36,017 bases of DNA from an uncultured Bacteroidales bacterium (GTDB taxonomy: Bacteria > Bacteroidota > Bacteroidia > Bacteroidales > Muribaculaceae). Shown piece after piece: positions 7,556-15,554 of this stretch. The stretch covers positions 1 to 36,017 of the forward strand of contig CACYSG010000029.1 of the NCBI GenBank assembly GCA_902776955.1, given 5' to 3'. How positions within the stretch are numbered: the first letter of the stretch is position 1; the number at the start of each line of letters is the position of its first letter. The translations under genes were made by a program, and so were the position numbers. The notes beneath the pieces were generated by a model, which ran no database searches, had not been told where the DNA came from, and saw nothing but the letters and a program-made list of their open reading frames with translations.

Positions 7556-9502
7556 ATGAAAAGAATCTTTTTGGTGATGACGGTACTGTGCCTGTGGGCG
7601 CTGGGAGCGACTGCGGCAGGAGTGAAGGCCGGGGGACAGAAGACCCTGGTGGACAGCTGCGGCTTTTTCCCGCAATTGAGCCCCGACGGCCAGTGGCTGC
7701 TTTACTCGCCCACCGAGGCGACGTCCCTGCAGCTGAAGAACCTCTCGACGGGCGCCGTGACCACGGTGGCGAGCGTGGGCTACCCGGGATTTGACGCCAT
7801 CTTCGGCGTCGACGGCAAGGTGTATTATATCACCCAGGAGCGCAAGAAGAACGGCCTGGTCTATCGCACGGCCCACTGCTATGACCCCGCGACGGGCAAG
7901 AGTCAGGTCGTGCTCAAGGCGCAGCACGGCCGCGTGCAGGCCATCAACGCCGCGAACGGTGTGGTCATCAACGGCGAGCGACAGGTCTATCACAGCAACA
8001 GCCAGGTGGGCGCCTATGCCTACACCCGCGGCGACATTCTCTACCTCGTGGATGCGGGAGGCGTGACGCGCGCCCTGAAACCGGTGAAGGACAGCAACGG
8101 CTACCTGTGGGCCTCGCTCTCGCCCGACGGCACCCGGGTGCTGTTTGAGGCGGCCTCGCGCGGACTGTTCGTGTGCGACCTCAACGGCCGTGTCATCGCC
8201 GAGCTGGACCAGTACCTGATGCCGTGCTGGTACAATAACGACTACATCATCGCCATGAGCAACGCGGGCAATGTGCGCACCAGCGGCTCGCGCATCTGGC
8301 TGCTGTCGGTCGACGGCGAGACCGTCAAGCCCATCTCGCCCAAGGAGGACCGCGCCGTGCAGCCCATGGCCGCTGCCGGCAAGGTGGTCTATACCATCCT
8401 GTACAGCGGCGAGGTTAAGCAGCTGGAGCTGGACGTCGCCCCCGCTGCGCCGTCGCCCGTTGCTACGGGTAAGGCCCGGGTGGTGAAGGTCAAGGACCCG
8501 GTGAGCCGCAAGGATGTGCCCCGCGTGTTCATCAACCCCGGTCATAGCGGCCACGACAGCGACGACCGCCACATCCCCACGTGGGTCATCGGCGCGAACG
8601 ACACCCTGCACTACTACGAGTCCAATTCCAACCTGACCAAGGCCCTGGCGCTGGAGGAGATTTTGAATAACAAGGGCTACGAGACCGCGCTCTCGCGCCG
8701 CACCAACAACACCGAGGACGACCTGGACCTGTTTGAGATCGTCTCGCTGGCGGCCAACAGCGGTGCCGACGTCTTCTTCTCGATACACAGCAACGCCACG
8801 GGCATCGATAAGCGCATCAACTTCCCGCTGGGCCTGTTCCGCGGCTGGGACGGCCAGCCCGTCGTCGACGGCAGCCTCAAGTTGAGCCAGGCGGTGATGA
8901 AGCACCTCTACGCCAACCAGGCGACCGTGTGGACCCACAACGAGCGTAGCCGCGGCGACTGGTCGTTCTATGACTGGGGTTACAAGGTGGGACTGGGTGT
9001 GCTGCGTTTCAACAAGCTGCCCGGATTCCTGAGCGAGGGCTCCTTCCACGACTATCTGCCCGAGCGCGAGCGCCTGCTCAACGACAGTTACTGCTGGCTC
9101 GAGGCCTGGAACCAGTCGCTGGGCTTTGACGAGTACTTCGGCCGCAAGGGCAAGTTCAAGAACGGCGTTCTCGCGGGTACGGTGCGCTGGAGCGATAAAG
9201 AACGCACCGACGACGACCAGCGCCTGTTCGGCGAGGACCAGCTCAAACCCGTCAACGGGGCGTTGCTGCGCCTCTACACCGGCCGCGGCGTGCTAGCGCG
9301 CATCTTCACGCTCGACAACCTTGACAACGGCGTGTTTGTGTTCACCAACCTGCCCAAGGACAAGTACAAGCTCGAACTGTACTACGGCAACGAGGACCTC
9401 TACGAGACCACCAAGGTCAAGACCAAGAAGAACGGCTCGGTCTACAAGAACCTGAAACTAAAAACCGACCAAAAACCCAAGAAGAAGAAAAGTAGACGTT
9501 AG
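7556..9502 (+). CDS. Propeller-fused N-acetylmuramoyl-L-alanine amidase
   Basis: A 648-residue exported protein predicted to cut the bond between MurNAc and L-Ala in peptidoglycan. Signal peptide 1-21. Residues about 30-300 carry TolB/PD40-like propeller repeats (FFPQLSPDGQWLLYS, LWASLSPDGTRVLFE). The Amidase_3 domain spans about 322-525 with its zinc and catalytic residues in place: His in NPGHSGHDSDD (from 323), Glu in YESNSNLTKAL, His in SIHSNAT and Glu in LSEGSFHDY. Residues 540-630 look like a carboxypeptidase-regulatory-like beta domain, and the tail is lysine-rich. The final SRR codons and the stop lie inside a heptamer array. The next two genes encode the same modules separately. The enzyme family is clear; the role of the propeller is unknown. 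Confidence 0.88.
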   Translation: MKRIFLVMTVLCLWALGATAAGVKAGGQKTLVDSCGFFPQLSPDGQWLLYSPTEATSLQLKNLSTGAVTTVASVGYPGFDAIFGVDGKVYYITQERKKNGLVYRTAHCYDPATGKSQVVLKAQHGRVQAINAANGVVINGERQVYHSNSQVGAYAYTRGDILYLVDAGGVTRALKPVKDSNGYLWASLSPDGTRVLFEAASRGLFVCDLNGRVIAELDQYLMPCWYNNDYIIAMSNAGNVRTSGSRIWLLSVDGETVKPISPKEDRAVQPMAAAGKVVYTILYSGEVKQLELDVAPAAPSPVATGKARVVKVKDPVSRKDVPRVFINPGHSGHDSDDRHIPTWVIGANDTLHYYESNSNLTKALALEEILNNKGYETALSRRTNNTEDDLDLFEIVSLAANSGADVFFSIHSNATGIDKRINFPLGLFRGWDGQPVVDGSLKLSQAVMKHLYANQATVWTHNERSRGDWSFYDWGYKVGLGVLRFNKLPGFLSEGSFHDYLPERERLLNDSYCWLEAWNQSLGFDEYFGRKGKFKNGVLAGTVRWSDKERTDDDQRLFGEDQLKPVNGALLRLYTGRGVLARIFTLDNLDNGVFVFTNLPKDKYKLELYYGNEDLYETTKVKTKKNGSVYKNLKLKTDQKPKKKKSRR

Positions 9503-9541
9503 ACTTTAGACGTTAGACTTTAGACGTTAGACTTTAGACAA
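9493..9541 (+). repeat. Heptamer array TAGACKT, 7 units
   Basis: Seven head-to-tail 7-bp units: TAGACGT and TAGACTT alternate six times, then TAGACAA. The first unit is inside the amidase reading frame, and the TAG at 9500-9502 in the second unit is its stop codon. The 7-bp period places TAG in all three frames. The same heptamer family flanks the 23175 gene. A nonamer array follows with no gap. Confidence 0.95.
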
Positions 9542-9586
9542 GGACCTTAAGGACCTTAAGGACCTTAAAGACTTTAAGGACCTTAA
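9542..9586 (+). repeat. Nonamer array GGACCTTAA, 5 units
   Basis: Five 9-bp units (four GGACCTTAA and one AGACTTTAA) directly abut the preceding heptamer array and end 34 nt before the ATG at 9621. CCTTAAGG forms a short dyad across each junction. Related nonamers occur at 21513-21557 and 26020-26082. Confidence 0.95.
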
Positions 9587-9620
9587 CGAGAGGCAAGCAA
9601 TACAATAACAAGATACAACT

Positions 9621-10517
9621 ATGAGAGGAACAAGAATTACTATCATGGTGCTGCTGGCGGCGATGTTGCTGCCGGTGATGGCACAGGAGGTCGAGGTGGC
9701 CTCGCAGCGGCGCCTGCTCGAGGGCGTCGAGGGACCGGCCTATTACCCCGTGCTGAACAAGTCGGGCGACCGCTTGTTGTTTATGTCCGAGGCCGGCGGC
9801 CTCAAGATGTATGACCTGGTAGACGACGTCACCACCGTCGTGACGCGTGACCGCGTGGCGGGCAACGACGCCTGCTGGGGCGGTGACGGCAAGGTCTATT
9901 TTGTGACCCAGCGGGTAGGGGAGGATAACCTGATCTACCGCACGGGCTGCAGTTATGATGTCGAGACGCGTCAGACCACCGCGCTCACCGAGGCTCAGCA
10001 CGGTGCCGTGCGGGCCGTGCCCGCGACGCGCGGCGGTGCCCTGAAGGCCCCCGGTCGCGGCTACACGTCGTCGAGCGACATCGGCAGTGCGGCCTGGACC
10101 GAGGGCAACCGCGTGCACGTCACCGTGGGTGGCGACGAGCGCGTCTTTAGCCCCGTGGACTCGTGGGCGGGCTACCTGTGGGCTTCGCTCTCGCCCGACG
10201 GAAAGCGCGTTGCGTTTTTTGCCGCTGGCAAGGGCATCGTGGTGATTGACCTGCGCGGCCAGATGCTCGCCATGCTGGGCAACTACGAGATGCCGTGCTG
10301 GTACAACGACGACTACCTGGTCGCCCAGAACGCCAAGGACGACGGCCACCAGTTCACCTCGTCCCAGATCGTGCTGCTCAAGGCCGACGGCACCTTCATG
10401 GCCGAGTTGAACAAGCCGGCCTCGATGGCGATGCACCCCACCTGTGGCGGCGGCCGCATCGTCTATACGACCATCGACGGCCTGCTCTATGAGATGAAAA
10501 TCAACATTCACGAATAA
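9621..10517 (+). CDS. Secreted TolB/PD40-like propeller protein
   Basis: A 298-residue exported protein with a signal peptide at about 1-21 (ends PVMAQ). The rest is a six-to-seven-bladed propeller fragment similar in order and wording to the N-terminal half of the 7556 product: LWASLSPDGKRVAFF against LWASLSPDGTRVLFE, and EMPCWYNDDYLVA against LMPCWYNNDYIIA. No catalytic motif is visible. The stop is 15 nt before the start of the next amidase gene, so the two are almost certainly co-transcribed and may act as a pair, as the fused version suggests. The probable role is to bind or orient the cell-wall substrate; this is inference. Confidence 0.8.
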   Translation: MRGTRITIMVLLAAMLLPVMAQEVEVASQRRLLEGVEGPAYYPVLNKSGDRLLFMSEAGGLKMYDLVDDVTTVVTRDRVAGNDACWGGDGKVYFVTQRVGEDNLIYRTGCSYDVETRQTTALTEAQHGAVRAVPATRGGALKAPGRGYTSSSDIGSAAWTEGNRVHVTVGGDERVFSPVDSWAGYLWASLSPDGKRVAFFAAGKGIVVIDLRGQMLAMLGNYEMPCWYNDDYLVAQNAKDDGHQFTSSQIVLLKADGTFMAELNKPASMAMHPTCGGGRIVYTTIDGLLYEMKINIHE

Positions 10518-10532
10518 TAAACGCCGGCAGTC

Positions 10533-12932
10533 ATGAAAAAGAAATTCCTTCAATCGACAATGATGACGCTGCTGGCGGCGATGGCCGTGAATGTGGCAAG
10601 TGCCCAGCAGCCCCACGTGTATATCAACCCCGGTCACGGCGGCTACGACAGTGATGACCGCAACATGGTCATCTATCCCTTCCATCAGGGCGACAGCGCC
10701 GGCTCCTGGGAGTCGAAGTCCAACCTCAGGAAGGGTCTGGCCCTGCAGGAAATCCTGCAGAAGAAAGGTTACAAGACCAGTATCTCGCGCGTGACCAACA
10801 CCACCGCCGACGACCTGGCGCTCTCGACCATCGTCGCCCTGTGCAACCAGAGCGGTGCCGACGTGTTCATCTCGATCCACAGCAACGCCACGGGCACCAG
10901 TGCGGTGAACAATTTCCCGATGGTGTTCTACCGTGGCTATACCGGCAGCCCCCAGATCGCCAACGCCGACGTGCTCGCGGCGGCCCTGGAGCCATACCTG
11001 TATGCCAGCCAAACCACCGTGTGGACCCACAACTACCAGATTTGGGGCGACTGGTCCTTCCGTCCCGAGTGGGGCACCCAGGGCTATGGCGTGCTGCGCG
11101 GCAACCGTGCGGTGGCCAACCTGAGCGAGGGCTCCTTCCATGACTACATCCCCGAGGCCTACCGCCTGCTGGGACTCCAGTACTGCTGGATGGAGGGCTG
11201 GAACCTCTCGCTGGGCGCCGACCAGTATTTCAACCGTCTGGGCTACTTCAGTCAGGGCGTTGTGAGCGGCAACGTGCGTGATGACCGCATCAAGCGCCTG
11301 CAGGAGAATCCGCAGCCGTTCATTGTCTATGGCGACGACAACCTGAAGCCTATCCACGGTGCCACAGTCCGCCTGCTCGACGACAACGGTACTGAGGTAC
11401 AACGCACCATGACCGATACCCTCAGGAACGGCATCTACACCTTCAAGTATGTCAATCCCGGCATTTATACCGTCGAGGTGACTGAACCGTCACATTTCAC
11501 CCAGACCGCAACGGTCACCGTACAGGCCAATGCGTCGACCTACCAGAACTTCTACCTCAAGCGCGTGCGCGACACGCCCCCCGTGGTGGTGAACTACAGC
11601 CCCGTGTGGCACGAGGGCGACCCTGCCGTGAAGTGCAGCACGCCCATCGTCTTGTCCTTCAACTGGGACATGGACAGCGCGACCACGTGCGGCGCCTTCA
11701 CGCTCGACCCGCCCGTCGAGGGCACTTTCCGCTGGGAAGATTCCTACTACAGGCTCGTGTTTGAGCCCGTGGACGCCTTTGACGTGAACACCCTCTACAC
11801 GCTCACGCTCAAGAAGAGCGCCGAGCACGGTGGCGGCACGCCCATGGAGGAGGACTTTGTGATGCGGTTCTACACCCAGCAGCGCAACCACCTCGAGGAG
11901 CTGGCCGTCTTCCCCTATGAGGGCGCGCCGGTGCACTACACCAAGCCCACCGTCGAACTGCGCGTGGACTCGCTGCTGGATACCTACAACCTGTTCAATC
12001 GCCTGCGTGTGCTCGACAGCGAGGGCAATGAACTGCCCTGGAACAAGCGCAGCATCAAGTACAACAAGAGTGGCGACGATTACGGCTACGTGCGCATCCC
12101 CTTGACGCGCGACATCGAGGTGGGCAAGCAGTACCACCTCATCCTTGACGTAGACATCGCCGACACCGCCGGCATCCACCTGCCCGCGGCCCGCGACATC
12201 GCCTTCACCGGCGTTGACGCCGGCGCCGACAAGCCGGGCATGGAGGTCGTTGAGCCGTTTGAGAATGCCGATGACTATGCCATCAGCGACTATCCCGAGG
12301 CTCCCGCTACCCTGAACCTGGCCACGTCCACCGAGCGGCTCTTCGGCAGCAAGTCGCTGCAGTTGACCTATGACTACGGCGACCGCGACGCCTTCCTGCT
12401 GACCCATCTCAACGGGACCTGGAACACGTCGTTCGTTCGTGGCGACACGCTAGGCCTGCACGTCTGGGGCGATATGGGCTATACCGAGATTCTGGCTAAC
12501 TTCTCCTCGGCTAGCGGGCGTGTCTCCGTGCCGATGTGCGTCGTGGACTTCCACGGCTGGCGCTATGTGACGGCACCACTCGACGCGCTGTTGCCGGGTG
12601 AGGACTACGGATTCTCGGGCTTCACGCTGCGCCGCACCCATGAGGTAATGGGCAAGAGCGGCGCGATACGCTTCGACAACCTGCTCAAGATGGAGTGCAG
12701 CGGCATCGACGAGGTCCGTCTGGCCAATATGCAGGTGAGCGTCAATGGCGACTACATCGTCGTGAGCGCCGACACCTGGGTGCAGGGCGTGGAATTGCTC
12801 GACATCCAGGGCCGCAGCCTCAAGGCCACGGGCGGTAACTGCCTGAACGTTTCACAGGCAGCCCCTGGCATCTATCTCGTGCGCGTCCACATCAACGGCC
12901 GCACCGCGACCCAAAAGATCGCCATCCAGTAA
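10533..12932 (+). CDS. N-acetylmuramoyl-L-alanine amidase with type IX secretion C-terminal domain
   Basis: A 799-residue exported amidase. Signal peptide 1-24 (ends NVASAQ). Amidase_3 domain at about 28-230 with the expected metal and catalytic residues: His in NPGHGGYDSDD, Glu in WESKSNLRKGL, His in SIHSNAT and Glu in LSEGSFHDY. A carboxypeptidase-regulatory-like beta domain follows (about 250-345), then Ig-like modules (about 350-470 and 470-560) and a probable carbohydrate-binding-like region at 580-730. The last 65 residues (VELLDIQGRSLKATGG, APGIYLVRVHINGRTATQKIAI) match the Por/type IX secretion sorting domain. The protein is therefore probably exported across the outer membrane, either anchored there or released. 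It could act on exogenous peptidoglycan. Confidence 0.88.
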   Translation: MKKKFLQSTMMTLLAAMAVNVASAQQPHVYINPGHGGYDSDDRNMVIYPFHQGDSAGSWESKSNLRKGLALQEILQKKGYKTSISRVTNTTADDLALSTIVALCNQSGADVFISIHSNATGTSAVNNFPMVFYRGYTGSPQIANADVLAAALEPYLYASQTTVWTHNYQIWGDWSFRPEWGTQGYGVLRGNRAVANLSEGSFHDYIPEAYRLLGLQYCWMEGWNLSLGADQYFNRLGYFSQGVVSGNVRDDRIKRLQENPQPFIVYGDDNLKPIHGATVRLLDDNGTEVQRTMTDTLRNGIYTFKYVNPGIYTVEVTEPSHFTQTATVTVQANASTYQNFYLKRVRDTPPVVVNYSPVWHEGDPAVKCSTPIVLSFNWDMDSATTCGAFTLDPPVEGTFRWEDSYYRLVFEPVDAFDVNTLYTLTLKKSAEHGGGTPMEEDFVMRFYTQQRNHLEELAVFPYEGAPVHYTKPTVELRVDSLLDTYNLFNRLRVLDSEGNELPWNKRSIKYNKSGDDYGYVRIPLTRDIEVGKQYHLILDVDIADTAGIHLPAARDIAFTGVDAGADKPGMEVVEPFENADDYAISDYPEAPATLNLATSTERLFGSKSLQLTYDYGDRDAFLLTHLNGTWNTSFVRGDTLGLHVWGDMGYTEILANFSSASGRVSVPMCVVDFHGWRYVTAPLDALLPGEDYGFSGFTLRRTHEVMGKSGAIRFDNLLKMECSGIDEVRLANMQVSVNGDYIVVSADTWVQGVELLDIQGRSLKATGGNCLNVSQAAPGIYLVRVHINGRTATQKIAIQ

Positions 12933-12937
12933 TCTTT

Positions 12938-13036
12938 CTAGCCTCTCTAGAACCTCTAGATAATCTAGATAATCTAGAATCTCTAGAAAATCTAGATAAT
13001 CTAGATAATCTAGAGCCTCTAGATCCTCTAGAAATT
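12938..13036 (+). repeat. Nonamer array CTAGATAAT, 11 units
   Basis: Eleven 9-bp units begin 6 nt after the amidase stop. All start with CTAG; CTAGATAAT occurs four times and the others vary in the last five bases. CTAGATAATCTAG across a junction is itself a palindrome. A terminator hairpin follows at 13049, so this array is in the 3' untranslated region and not in a leader. Confidence 0.95.
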
Positions 13037-13048
13037 CCAGCCTTCTAT

Positions 13049-13092
13049 AACAAGAAACTGACAAAATGTCAGTTTCTTGTTTAATTTTTGTA
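13049..13092 (+). terminator. Rho-independent terminator after the amidase genes
   Basis: AACAAGAAACTGACA at 13049-13063 pairs perfectly with TGTCAGTTTCTTGTT at 13067-13081 around an AAA loop, followed by TTAATTTTTG. It probably ends transcription of the 9621-12932 pair. A weaker AAAAACCT/AGGTTTTT stem follows near 13093-13121. The rest of the spacer to 13258 is AT-rich, and no TAnnTTTG box is evident. Confidence 0.8.
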
Positions 13093-13244
13093 AAAAACCT
13101 GACACGGTGGCTGAGGTTTTTAACGGTGGTTAAACTTTGGCCCTTTGGCACCGGTTTTGCTTGTTAGGAGGGTGCGAACGGGTTGCAAAACCTGCGAGTG
13201 AATCAAGAAATAATTAATAAGACTCATAAAAAAATAAAACAATT

Positions 13245-13251
13245 AGGAGGT
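13245..13251 (+). promoter_or_regulatory. Consensus Shine-Dalgarno of the Hsp20 gene
   Basis: AGGAGGT, an exact anti-16S match, lies 7 nt before the ATG at 13259. None of the neighbouring genes has one. Most Bacteroidetes genes start without such a site, so this stands out and fixes the start. Confidence 0.8.
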
Positions 13252-13258
13252 TAAGATT

Positions 13259-13711
13259 ATGTATTATCCTGTAATTCGTAACAATCGCAACAACTGGTTA
13301 GACACCGCATTTAATGACTTCTTTGATATGGACTGGACGCCGCGCCACGTCGCTACCGCTCCCGCCGTCAACGTCAAGGAGACTGAGAAGGCCTTCACCA
13401 TGGAGGTCGCCGCTCCGGGCCTGAAGAAGGAATTCTGCAAGGTGAACATCAACAACGAGGGTAACCTGGTTGTCAAGATTGAGAACAAGGCCGAGCACGA
13501 GGAGAAGTCCTGCAAGGACAAGGGCGAGCAGTGCCACTACATCCGCCGCGAGTTCTCCTACACCAACTACGAGCAGACCTACATCCTGCCCGACGAGGTG
13601 AACAAGGAGGCCATCAGCGCCAAGGTCGAGGACGGCATTCTGTCCATTGAGCTGCCCAAACTCGCTCCCGAGCCTGAGAAGAAGATGGACCGCACCATCG
13701 AGATTGGCTAA
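13259..13711 (+). CDS. Small heat shock protein, Hsp20/alpha-crystallin family
   Basis: A 150-residue cytoplasmic ATP-independent chaperone that holds unfolding proteins for refolding. The N-terminus (MYYPVIRNNRNNWLDTAFNDFFDMDW) is the usual variable arm. The alpha-crystallin domain spans about 38-140 (VNVKETEKAFTMEVAAPGLKKEFCKVNI, and ISAKVEDGILSIELPK with the ILSIELPK strand typical of the family). Length is normal. The start is fixed by a perfect AGGAGGT at 13245-13251, 7 nt before the ATG, which is unusual in this phylum and suggests strong translation. It stands alone between a terminator on each side and is likely stress-induced. Confidence 0.93.
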   Translation: MYYPVIRNNRNNWLDTAFNDFFDMDWTPRHVATAPAVNVKETEKAFTMEVAAPGLKKEFCKVNINNEGNLVVKIENKAEHEEKSCKDKGEQCHYIRREFSYTNYEQTYILPDEVNKEAISAKVEDGILSIELPKLAPEPEKKMDRTIEIG

Positions 13712-13755
13712 ACGGCATTGACCCGATAATCGGGCCGCACACACACACACAAGAC

Positions 13756-13812
13756 CCGCCAGGTTCATGGGGACGATGATCGTCGCCGTGAACCCGGCGG
13801 CTTCGTTTTCTC
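13756..13812 (+). terminator. Terminator after the Hsp20 gene
   Basis: CCGCC (13756-13760) with GGTTCA and GACGAT inside pairs with ATCGTC, TGAACC and GGCGG (to 13800). A pyrimidine tract, CTTCGTTTTCTCTC, follows. A short (AC)n run precedes it at 13738-13751. Confidence 0.75.
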
Positions 13813-13824
13813 TCAAAACATCTT

Positions 13825-14143
13825 GCCCCACGCTAAGGCGCCAAGACGCGAAGTAAATGGGATTGCTCGCTAGTGCTCGCAAGAAATCAAATAAATATTT
13901 TCAACAGTAATTCTTGGCGTCTTTCTGTATTACACGTTCCACGAGTGAGAGCACGGGTGCCATCAGCTGGGACGGTTCTAATGATGCGGTAAGCGAAGCG
14001 GCGCTATCAGTTAGAACCGTCCCAATGATGCACCGTCCTCGCTGCTGTCACCATAACCAGAAAATTCCACAAGTGTCATTACCATCACTTCTCAGTTTTT
14101 CGGGCAGGACTTTGCTTAGCGCCTTAGCGCCTTTGCGTGGGGC
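13825..14143. repeat. Nested inverted-repeat region between the Hsp20 and kinase genes
   Basis: GCCCCACGCTAAGGCGC at the left end pairs, with one mismatch, with GCGCCTTTGCGTGGGGC at the right end, bracketing 319 bp of non-coding DNA. Inside it is a second palindrome with arms at 13969-13981 (GGGACGGTTCTAA) and 14011-14023 (TTAGAACCGTCCC). Its loop includes AGCGAAGCG. The inner palindrome shares its outer arms with the one at 28807-28852. I see no gene in 13712-14371; short open frames there lack starts and resemblance. Confidence 0.6.
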
Positions 14144-14288
14144 CAACCGATGCCAGGCAAGGCGCGGGGGCTGACCAAAGGGGCGCCTTTGGTGATAAAT
14201 TATTGTTAAGGAACGGAAATGTATGTTAAATATTCTGTAATATCGTGAATATTAATTGTTTTTTCTGGGTTTTTATTGAAACTTTGCT

Positions 14289-14296
14289 TAACTTTG
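14289..14296 (+). promoter_or_regulatory. -7 box upstream of the 14372 kinase gene
   Basis: TAACTTTG fits TAnnTTTG and is 76 nt before the ATG. The -33 region is T-rich but lacks a TTG at the best spacing, so confidence is moderate. Confidence 0.45.
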
Positions 14297-14371
14297 TGAC
14301 TTTAAGAGTCGGCGTGATGCTGGCTTTAACAGAAAATTAACAGAAAAGTACATCCGTTAACTGACTAGGAT

Positions 14372-15232
14372 ATGGTTAAAGGTCAAAACATTACCCTAAT
14401 AGCCGAGAGTAGCACGACACGCACCGAGTGGGCGCTGATTGATAGCGGTGAGGTGCTGGCGCATGCTTTCACGTCGGGTTTGAACCCGTTCTTCATGACA
14501 CGCCGCGAGATCAGCCACAGTATTCGTTTGGAACTGCCCCCCGAATTCTTTAAGCGCCGTTGGAGCCACCTGTATTTCTATGGTGCGGGTTGCTCAGGCC
14601 CCGAGAAGAACAAGATCATCGAGTCGTCGCTGGTGGCGCAGTTCAAGACGCCCGTGACGGTGATGAGCGACCTGCTGGGCGCCGCCCGCGGCCTGCTGGT
14701 GCGCGAGTCGGGACTGGCGTGCATCCTGGGTACGGGCAGCAACTCGTGCTTCTATGACGGCCAGGACATTGTCAAGAATGTGCCTGCGCTGGGCTTCATC
14801 CTGGGTGACGAGGGCAGCGGTGCCGCGCTGGGCCGCGTGTTCCTGGGCGATGCGCTCAAGGGGCTGGCTCCTGCCGACTTGACCGAGGCCTTCTTTGAGA
14901 AATACAAGGTGACGCGGGCCGAGGTGCTCGATGCCGTGCTCAACAATCCCGCCGCCACGCGCAACCTGCGTGCCTACTCGTTCTTCCTGAGCGAGCACCT
15001 GGACAATCAGTACGTCCATGACCTGATTGCCCGCGAGTTCCGGCGCTTCTTTGAGCGCAACGTGTCGCAATACGACTACAAGAGTTATCCCGTGAGCTTT
15101 GTGGGCCCCATCGCGACGGCCTACAGCGAGATTCTGCTCGAGGTGGCCAACGACTTCGGCGCCACCGTGAAGAAAATCCTCCTCAGCTCCATGCCGGGCC
15201 TCATCGCCTACCACAGCGACCAGACCACCTGA
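14372..15232 (+). CDS. BadF/BadG-type sugar kinase, MurK paralogue with altered first phosphate loop
   Basis: A 286-residue cytoplasmic ASKHA-fold kinase-like protein, closest in this window to the MurK at 30200; the two are similar end to end. The phosphate-2 loop ACILGTGSNSCFYDG and the following LGDEGSGAALG are intact. The first phosphate loop reads LIAESSTTRTEW where the 30200 protein has LIADCGSTKINW, so the usual Asp is Glu12 and the Gly is Ser. It may phosphorylate GlcNAc, MurNAc or a related amino sugar, or it may be a sensor; the sequence does not decide. It stands apart from murQ with its own upstream -7 box. Confidence 0.75.
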   Translation: MVKGQNITLIAESSTTRTEWALIDSGEVLAHAFTSGLNPFFMTRREISHSIRLELPPEFFKRRWSHLYFYGAGCSGPEKNKIIESSLVAQFKTPVTVMSDLLGAARGLLVRESGLACILGTGSNSCFYDGQDIVKNVPALGFILGDEGSGAALGRVFLGDALKGLAPADLTEAFFEKYKVTRAEVLDAVLNNPAATRNLRAYSFFLSEHLDNQYVHDLIAREFRRFFERNVSQYDYKSYPVSFVGPIATAYSEILLEVANDFGATVKKILLSSMPGLIAYHSDQTT

Positions 15233-15333
15233 GCCGCTGTCCGAAAATAAACTACGAATTACGCGAATTAAACAAATTGGCATCCGCGTACTTATTTATC
15301 TCGAATTCCACGAATGCCAATGGCTCCTTAAAA

Positions 15334-15384
15334 TAACGCCGATTATCGCGAAATAATCGGCGTTAATTCGCATAATCGGCGTTA
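15334..15384 (+). terminator. Hairpin with duplicated right arm after the 14372 gene
   Basis: TAACGCCGATTAT at 15334-15346 pairs perfectly with ATAATCGGCGTTA at 15353-15365. The same right arm is repeated at 15372-15384, so two mutually exclusive hairpins are possible. A further inverted pair, ATTGGCAT at 15276-15283 and ATGCCAAT at 15314-15321, lies just upstream. AAAAATAT follows. The structure may terminate the kinase transcript. The rest of 15233-15554 shows no gene and no clear promoter. Confidence 0.5.
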
Positions 15385-15554
15385 AAAATATACAACTTGC
15401 CTCATTGCGGCCACGCCAAGGCGAGGCCCTACATCCTGAGGATTATCCACGGATGCGTTTTTCCGGTGCAATAAATGAGAATAGTATTGTTGTAATCCAT
15501 TAAACCTTTTTAACATGTTCTGGTCAAAATATCAAGAAGAAAAAACCTCTAATT

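Noticed and set aside
7442-11402. Long minus-strand open frames (535 and 622 residues) opposite the amidase genes
   Set aside because: They are antisense shadows of GC-rich genes, low-complexity in Val/His/Gly/Gln and without motifs, while the plus strand shows clear amidase and propeller signatures.
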